Source: Paraburkholderia haematera (GTDB lineage: Bacteria > Pseudomonadota > Gammaproteobacteria > Burkholderiales > Burkholderiaceae). Taken from it: a stretch of 64,000 nt of DNA. The notes below the pieces were generated by a model. The model had not been told where the DNA came from. It searched no databases and was given only the letters and a program-made list of their open reading frames with translations. The translations under genes were made by a program, and so were the position numbers. The stretch is from assembly GCF_905220975.1 (NCBI RefSeq), contig NZ_CAJNBK010000022.1, positions 1 through 64,000 of the forward strand. Direction: 5' to 3'. Below are positions 59,407 through 64,000 of the stretch, piece after piece. Position 1 is the first letter of the stretch. Each line of letters starts with the position of its first letter.

Positions 59407-60264
59407 TCAGTGCTGTTGCGGGATCGCGTTGATCATCTCGAAATGACGCGCTTCCGTCTCGTCGTCAGCGGGGAACATGCATTCGATACGCAGTTCCTGC
59501 GCGGCGACGGTTCGCGGCGTGCCCACGGTGGCGACCATTGAAAAGTAGTTCAGAACCTTGCCGTTCTTGACGAAGCCAAGCGGTATCACCGGCATGCCCG
59601 CAGCAGCGGCCCCTGCTCCCGAGGGGCTCTGCGAATCCTGCAAGTCGGTTTGCACGTCAGGATAGGCACGCAATGCGGCAAGCAACTCACGCGTCTGATC
59701 GTCGACCACGCGACCGACCGACTCCCGATAGACACGCTGAATCAGGCTATTCGCTACCGCCGGCCAATCGGCAACGAAGGGACGCAATCCGTCCGGATCG
59801 AAAATCAGATGCAACATATTGCGCGGCCCCTTGCGCGCAGCCATGTCGATAAAGCAATTGAAGAAACGCGGTGCCGATTCGTTGGTCATCAGCACGTTCC
59901 AGTAGCGATCCATGACGAGCGCGGGAAATGGCTCGTGCTGCCGCAACATTCGCCCGAGCGCATGGGTGACGCTCTGCATTTCCTGCGCGTTCCAGGCGCT
60001 CTCGGCATACATGGGCGCATAGCCCGCTGCAAGCAGTAGTGTGTTGCGTTCGCGCAGAGGAATGTCGAGCGTCTGGGCGATGTCCATCAGCATCTGACGG
60101 CTCGGCACGCTGCGTCCGCTTTCGATAAAACTGATGTGCCGCTGCGAGACACCCGCGTTGAACGACAAGTCCAACTGGCTGATACCGCGCATGTCTCTCC
60201 AGTGGCGCAACAACGCACCGAGTTCGTTCGGCGGCGTCTTCCTTTCGGGATTCGCTGGATTCAT
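59407..60264 (-). CDS. XRE-family regulator with MmyB-type ligand domain
   Basis: 285 residues from the ATG at 60264. The N-terminal HTH_3/XRE domain ALLRHWRDMRGISQLDLSFNAGVSQRHISFIESGR is followed by the MmyB-like domain (ALVMDRYWNVLMTNESAPRFF, RPFVADWPAVANSLIQRVYRES). In this family the second domain binds a hydrophobic ligand such as a fatty acid. It is followed upstream, on the same strand, by an AhpD-like gene, a common arrangement for regulators of nearby oxidoreductases. The targets are inferred only. Confidence 0.92.
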   Translation of the reverse strand: MNPANPERKTPPNELGALLRHWRDMRGISQLDLSFNAGVSQRHISFIESGRSVPSRQMLMDIAQTLDIPLRERNTLLLAAGYAPMYAESAWNAQEMQSVTHALGRMLRQHEPFPALVMDRYWNVLMTNESAPRFFNCFIDMAARKGPRNMLHLIFDPDGLRPFVADWPAVANSLIQRVYRESVGRVVDDQTRELLAALRAYPDVQTDLQDSQSPSGAGAAAAGMPVIPLGFVKNGKVLNYFSMVATVGTPRTVAAQELRIECMFPADDETEARHFEMINAIPQQH

Positions 60265-60406
60265 CGGTCTCTTATCCGCAAGTCGATATGAATCGGGTTG
60301 GGTGACCTGTGGTGCCGGAGCATCGTGGATGTCCGGCGCCAACGGGTCATTCGAACCGCGCCGCTCAGCATACTCCCTGTTGCTGAGCGGTCGTTCAAGA
60401 CACGAC

Positions 60407-60955
60407 CTATGCGGTCCAGGCATACTCCTGGAACGGTGCTTCAAGCGGAGGATGGGTGATGTTGCCGGCGTAGTTCGTGATAGTGGAAGCGGCCAGCACC
60501 GTGAGAACTTCGAGCACCTGGTCCCGGCGGAATCCCGCCTCGATAAACGGGTTCACGTCATGGTCATTCAGGTGTCCGCGCTTTTCGATCGCCGTTTTCG
60601 TCAAGATCGAGAGTGCTGCATGCCTGCTATCAGCGGGTGCGCGGCCGTCGCGAATCGCTTCGACATCGGCCGGTGAAAGGCCCTCTTTCAGTGCAAGGGC
60701 CGTGTGAAATGCGACGGCCCATGAGCACGCGTTCGTCACTGCGTTGGTCAGCAACAGGGTCTGTATCTGCGCTTCCGTAAACGTGCCCGCATGCACCTTC
60801 TGGAAGATGCCGATGAAGCCGCCAATCAGCACCGGCGATTCAGCCATCGCGCCCGCGATGTTCGGGACAAGGCCGAAGTTCTGCTCGAGCTGCCGCAATA
60901 CCGGCTTCGATTGTTCGGGTGCGGATTCAATCGTATGAATGTGAAACGTCGACAT
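60407..60955 (-). CDS. Carboxymuconolactone decarboxylase/AhpD-like protein without the second active cysteine
   Basis: 182 residues of the AhpD-like all-alpha fold (FGLVPNIAGAMAESPVLIGGFIGIFQK, TEAQIQTLLLTNAVTNACSWAVAFHTALA, read in parts). The expected CxxCxxxH motif is Cys77-Ser-Trp-Ala80-x3-His84: the first Cys and the His remain but the second Cys is Ala. A thiol peroxidase with the usual disulphide is therefore unlikely; a different reaction or partner thiol is needed. It is 142 bases upstream of the XRE regulator gene. Confidence 0.88.
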   Translation of the reverse strand: MSTFHIHTIESAPEQSKPVLRQLEQNFGLVPNIAGAMAESPVLIGGFIGIFQKVHAGTFTEAQIQTLLLTNAVTNACSWAVAFHTALALKEGLSPADVEAIRDGRAPADSRHAALSILTKTAIEKRGHLNDHDVNPFIEAGFRRDQVLEVLTVLAASTITNYAGNITHPPLEAPFQEYAWTA

Positions 60956-61088
60956 GATGTGTCCTCGGTCGTAAGCGCGGCTCGGAATGAGTTGCGCGAT
61001 GACCGAAGATTAGGCGTGAGCGCGCGGCTCGCCAATTACCTCGGATGTAATAGGTTTTCGTAGGCGGCACACGGCCAAGCAACCGTTC

Positions 61089-61133
61089 GCGGAAAAGAAA
61101 AAAAGGCCGGGCGTGAACCGCACCCCGGCCTTT
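61089..61133 (-). terminator. Rho-independent terminator after the porin gene
   Basis: AAAGGCCGGG (61102-61111) pairs perfectly with CCCGGCCTTT (61124-61133) around a 12-base loop. On the minus strand the stem is followed by a T-rich run (TTTTTCTTTT). It lies 21 bases past the stop of the porin gene at 61154. Stem quality and T-run make it the best terminator in the window. Confidence 0.88.
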
Positions 61134-61153
61134 CTCACTGCAAAACCGACAAA

Positions 61154-62374
61154 TCAGAACCGGTGAACGATGCCCACACCAACCGCAAACTGACTGCCCG
61201 AGGAAGACGGCGCGCTGTTATACCCATCGCCGAGCGTCGCCGTGGCATCGATGATCTGCCCGGCCCCATTGGTTCCCAACGTCTTGCCCTTCGCCTTCTG
61301 ATAGGCCTCCAGCGCGTACAGCCCTGTGCGCTTGGACAGCGAGTAATACTCCGAGAGATTGAACTGGTGGTATTGCGCGTTGTCCTGAATGCCGTTCGCG
61401 CGCGTGGCACGGGTATAGCTGTAGCCCGCGCCGAAATCCCACGTAACGGCCGGCTTCCAGTGCAGAACGAGCCCCCCTGTATTGAAGATCGCGGTGTCGT
61501 GGAACTTCGAGCCGCTGCCCGGAATGTACTGAACGTTCGAATAGGTCGCCGTGACATCCCACGCGCTATTGAACGTGTAGCCGCCGCCTACCGCGAAACG
61601 CTGTTGTGCCTGCGCGGTCTGGTAGCCGTTGGTCAGCGCGGAAACGCCAATCTGCGAGCCGCCGTTCGTGGTGGTCGAATCCGCGCCCCACGCGCCGCCG
61701 CCCGAGGTCGAATTGTTGATCCGCGAGAAGCCGACTGCGAGGCCCACCGGGCCCATTGCATACTGAACCGCGGTCGACCAGGTCGAGCCCTGGTTCGTGC
61801 TGCCCGCCACGCCGCCGAGCGAATACGAGCCGCTCACCGTCAGGCCGTACAGCTTCGGCGACGTGTACTCCAGCGTGTTGTTCGCGCGGTAGATCGTGTC
61901 GAGACCGTCGATATCGCCGGGATGCGCGCCGTAGTAGCCGGTAATCCAGGTGGTCGGGCTATACGGCGAGAGCAGTTGGTAATACGAAGCATATTGCCGG
62001 CCCGCTGTGAACGTACCATACGCCGGGTTGGTCAAGCCGACCCACGCCTGGCGGCCGAAGATCGCATTGGTGTATTGCTGACCGCCGTTTGCCGAATTGA
62101 AGCCGGACTCGAGCTGAAAGATCGCCTTCGTGTTTCCGCCCAGATCTTCGCCGCCTTTCAGGCCGAAGCGGCTGCCCGCATACACGCCGGGCGTCATCTT
62201 GACGGCTGACTTCCCGCCGCTGGTGCTGCCGAGGGTCGACTGATTGCTCGTATAGGAAATGCCGTTGTCGACAATGCCGTACAACGTGACGCTGCTTTGC
62301 GCGAACGCCGGCATGGAAGCCGCGATCGCCGCCCCGAACAACACAACGTCTACTCGCCTGATACCTTTGTTCAT
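61154..62374 (-). CDS. Gram-negative trimeric porin
   Basis: 406 residues from the ATG at 62374, behind GGAGAT. Signal VDVVLFGAAIAASMPAFA, barrel start QSSVTLYGIVDNGISY, GSRFGLKGGEDLGGN, FGRQAWVGLTNPAYGTFTAGRQY and terminal GIVHRF. It belongs to the same family as the porins at 22104 and 58197. It ends at a strong terminator. It is downstream of a four-helix membrane protein gene and an AAHS transporter gene on the same strand and may serve their substrate. Confidence 0.95.
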   Translation of the reverse strand: MNKGIRRVDVVLFGAAIAASMPAFAQSSVTLYGIVDNGISYTSNQSTLGSTSGGKSAVKMTPGVYAGSRFGLKGGEDLGGNTKAIFQLESGFNSANGGQQYTNAIFGRQAWVGLTNPAYGTFTAGRQYASYYQLLSPYSPTTWITGYYGAHPGDIDGLDTIYRANNTLEYTSPKLYGLTVSGSYSLGGVAGSTNQGSTWSTAVQYAMGPVGLAVGFSRINNSTSGGGAWGADSTTTNGGSQIGVSALTNGYQTAQAQQRFAVGGGYTFNSAWDVTATYSNVQYIPGSGSKFHDTAIFNTGGLVLHWKPAVTWDFGAGYSYTRATRANGIQDNAQYHQFNLSEYYSLSKRTGLYALEAYQKAKGKTLGTNGAGQIIDATATLGDGYNSAPSSSGSQFAVGVGIVHRF

Positions 62375-62454
62375 TCTGCAGATCTCCAATTCATACGCGT
62401 TGTTGAAATTTTTATCCATCGGCACGGTCGCCAGCGCTTCCTCAAGCCCGGACG

Positions 62455-62997
62455 CTATTGCCCTTTTGGTTGCAGGAGCCGCTTTACCGTCAAGGCCAAG
62501 GGGACGGTGAAGAAGATATGGGACATGAAGCCGCCAATGATCACGGCCGGGTCGTAGTAGTTCGGGTGGTTATCGGAGGCGATCATGATCGCCACGTGCA
62601 TCGCGATCCATGCGACAACCGCGTAAAACAGCGCCACGAAAGTCGCTTCGTATCCGCGCCGCCGAAAGTACGGCCAGATCGCCGCAAATAGCACGCCCCA
62701 CGCGGACGCGAAGACAAAGTGAATGCCCGTGCCGACGATATAGGCCCACACGCCGAGCGACTCCTGCACCTCTTTGCCGAACACGAGTCCCGTCGCGTTG
62801 CGTGGAATGCCCGCCAACGGCATCAGGTGCTGCGCGCCTACCCAGATGAGCGCTTCGTAAATCCAGATGATCACGGCACCGATCAATCCACCGGCCACAC
62901 CCGCGCGAAGCATCGCCATGCGGTTTGGCCATTCCACCTTGTTCGGCGCCACGCCCGTATTGAGCCCACTTCCACTCGCGCTGAAATCTCCACTCAT
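62455..62997 (-). CDS. Four-helix integral membrane protein of unknown role
   Basis: 180 residues from the ATG at 62997 (GGAGAGAG before it). Four membrane helices: AMLRAGVAGGLIGAVIIWIYE, AYIVGTGIHFVFASAWGVLF, FVALFYAVVAWIAMHVAIMI and AVIIGGFMSHIFFTVPLALTV, the latter two with histidines in the membrane. The family resembles YagU/DUF1440-like or similar inner-membrane proteins of unknown function; I am not sure which. It sits between an AAHS transporter and a porin gene. Confidence 0.7.
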   Translation of the reverse strand: MSGDFSASGSGLNTGVAPNKVEWPNRMAMLRAGVAGGLIGAVIIWIYEALIWVGAQHLMPLAGIPRNATGLVFGKEVQESLGVWAYIVGTGIHFVFASAWGVLFAAIWPYFRRRGYEATFVALFYAVVAWIAMHVAIMIASDNHPNYYDPAVIIGGFMSHIFFTVPLALTVKRLLQPKGQ

Positions 62998-63083
62998 GTC
63001 TCTCTCCGTCAACTACTTCAGGTTAGGGATACCGTGCGCACAGCAGCCAACGCTGCCGTCGCATAAGACCGCTGCAAACGCAT

Positions 63084-64000
63084 TCAGGCGTCGGCCACCG
63101 GACTGGTGATAAAACGCAGCGCGAGACGGTTCACGACGATCGCCGCAGCAGCAATCAGCGCGGGCACCGCGAGCACCGCGAATACGGTTTCGAAGCTGAA
63201 TCCGAGCGACAGCAGCGCGCCACCCACGAGCGAGCCCAGAATGCCGCCGAGCCGGCCGAACCCAAGCATCCAGCTCACACCGGTTGCGCGGGCACGTGTC
63301 GGATAGCACGTCGGCGCGAGTGCATTGAGACCGGTCTGCGCGCCACTCATGAAAAAGCCGGCACAGGTAACGAGAACCGGCAGCAGATTCGACTTCAGCG
63401 TCCCCATGCCCAGCGCGAAGATGAGCACACCCCCGAGCAGATACGCCGCGCCGATCACCGCATTGCGATCCATGCGGTCCATCGCGAAGCCAACCGCCAC
63501 GGCGCCCACCGTGCCGCCCAACTGGAACATGCCGGTAATCGCGGCAGCGCGCTCGACGGGCAAGCCGGCGTCCTTGATCAGCGTGGGCAGCCAGCCGGTC
63601 AGCAGATAGATGATCAGCAGACCCATGAAGTACGTGAGCCACAGCATCAGCGTGCTGAACGCGTAGCCGTCCGCGAACAGCATGCGCACCGGTGCTTTCG
63701 CAGCGATCACCGGTTCGGGCGCGGTGAAGCGCACGTCCTGACCGAAGACATGCCCGCACACGCGGCCGAGCGTTGCCGCGATGCGCTGCGCCGGCATTTT
63801 GCGCACCAGCATCAACCGCGCGGATTCGGGCAGCAGCCACAGCAGCAAGGGAACACTGAGGATCGGCAAAATGCCGCCGAACATGAACACCGCGCGCCAG
63901 CCGAAGTGCGGGATCAGCGAGGCCGCCACGAATCCACCGGCACCGGACCCAAAGTTAAAACCGGTGAACATGATCGTGAGCAGCAGCGAGCGGCTGCGCG
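63084..64000 (-). CDS. MFS transporter, AAHS-like (N-terminus beyond the window)
   Basis: About 305 residues are visible; the frame remains open to the right edge (RSRSLLLTIMFTGFNFGSG...). Helices 5-12 are covered: FGWRAVFMFGGILPILSVPLLLWLLPES, IIYLLTGWLPTLIKDAGL, GAQTGLNALAPTCYPTRARATGVSWMLGFGRLGGILGSLVGG (in parts). YPTxxRATGVxWMLGxGRLGxIxG is a typical AAHS family stretch, so an aromatic acid importer is likely. The visible end is the genuine C-terminus. Confidence 0.88.
   Translation of the reverse strand, partial: RSRSLLLTIMFTGFNFGSGAGGFVAASLIPHFGWRAVFMFGGILPILSVPLLLWLLPESARLMLVRKMPAQRIAATLGRVCGHVFGQDVRFTAPEPVIAAKAPVRMLFADGYAFSTLMLWLTYFMGLLIIYLLTGWLPTLIKDAGLPVERAAAITGMFQLGGTVGAVAVGFAMDRMDRNAVIGAAYLLGGVLIFALGMGTLKSNLLPVLVTCAGFFMSGAQTGLNALAPTCYPTRARATGVSWMLGFGRLGGILGSLVGGALLSLGFSFETVFAVLAVPALIAAAAIVVNRLALRFITSPVADA

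Noticed and set aside
1..64000. tRNA, rRNA, riboswitch, integrase or attachment-site signals
   Set aside because: None could be recognised by eye. Absence is not proven without a covariance-model search.

Overview
The window is GC-rich, densely coded DNA that reads as the accessory or secondary replicon of a Burkholderiales bacterium, most likely Paraburkholderia or Burkholderia. The grounds are the many trimeric Gram-negative porins, NodT-type efflux channels, DUF2891 and DUF3138-like proteins, a gluconate dehydrogenase cluster, and a high density of aromatic-catabolism and LysR/AraC/LacI/MarR regulator genes. I see no rRNA, tRNA, CRISPR array, intact insertion sequence or phage module. No database search was run: names rest on recognised motifs and family knowledge.

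Layout. 0-9 kb: end of an outer-membrane-type protein, two tandem PuuB-like FAD oxidoreductases, a DUF2442 gene, a compact three-gene operon of unknown function preceded by a perfect LexA (SOS) box, a DUF2891 gene, a PRC-barrel protein and DNA polymerase II (polB). 9-13.5 kb: a MFS/HlyD/NodT drug-efflux operon with two short upstream ORFs. 13.7-16 kb: a small His-rich secreted protein and a divergent alpha/beta hydrolase/AraC pair. 16-22 kb: a minus-strand group with FAH-family hydrolase, AAHS-type MFS, Tat-exported acetamidase/formamidase, GlcG-like protein and YncE-like propeller.

22-35 kb looks like one LacI-controlled catabolic island: a porin, a ribose-type ABC importer (two permeases, double ATPase, binding protein), the LacI repressor, and a six-gene operon (intradiol dioxygenase, SDR, BKACE, gamma-carbonic-anhydrase-like protein, MDR oxidoreductase, cupin) followed by an AraC gene. 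Three near-identical palindromes (consensus ATGCAAnCGnTTGCAT) sit at the -10 element of three separate promoters, in front of the porin, the binding protein and the dioxygenase. This sugar-type importer tied to ring cleavage is my main candidate for an undescribed system.

35-46 kb: a hydroquinone pathway operon (two-subunit hydroquinone dioxygenase, semialdehyde dehydrogenase, maleylacetate reductase) fused to a complete Liv-type ABC importer and a Rieske protein, with a LysR regulator upstream and a decayed LysR gene beyond it. 46-52.5 kb: an unknown protein, then an EmrAB-OMF pump with a MarR regulator and GTGCAT-type palindromes. 52.6-64 kb: a LysR gene, an aconitase-family remnant, a three-subunit gluconate 2-dehydrogenase operon behind a PtxS-like palindrome, two porins, an XRE/MmyB regulator, an AhpD-like protein, a four-helix membrane protein and a partial AAHS-type MFS transporter.

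Together the genes describe a soil or plant-associated lifestyle: outer-membrane entry, dedicated importers, ring-cleavage funnels that meet at maleylacetate/3-oxoadipate, periplasmic sugar-acid oxidation and efflux of toxic aromatics.
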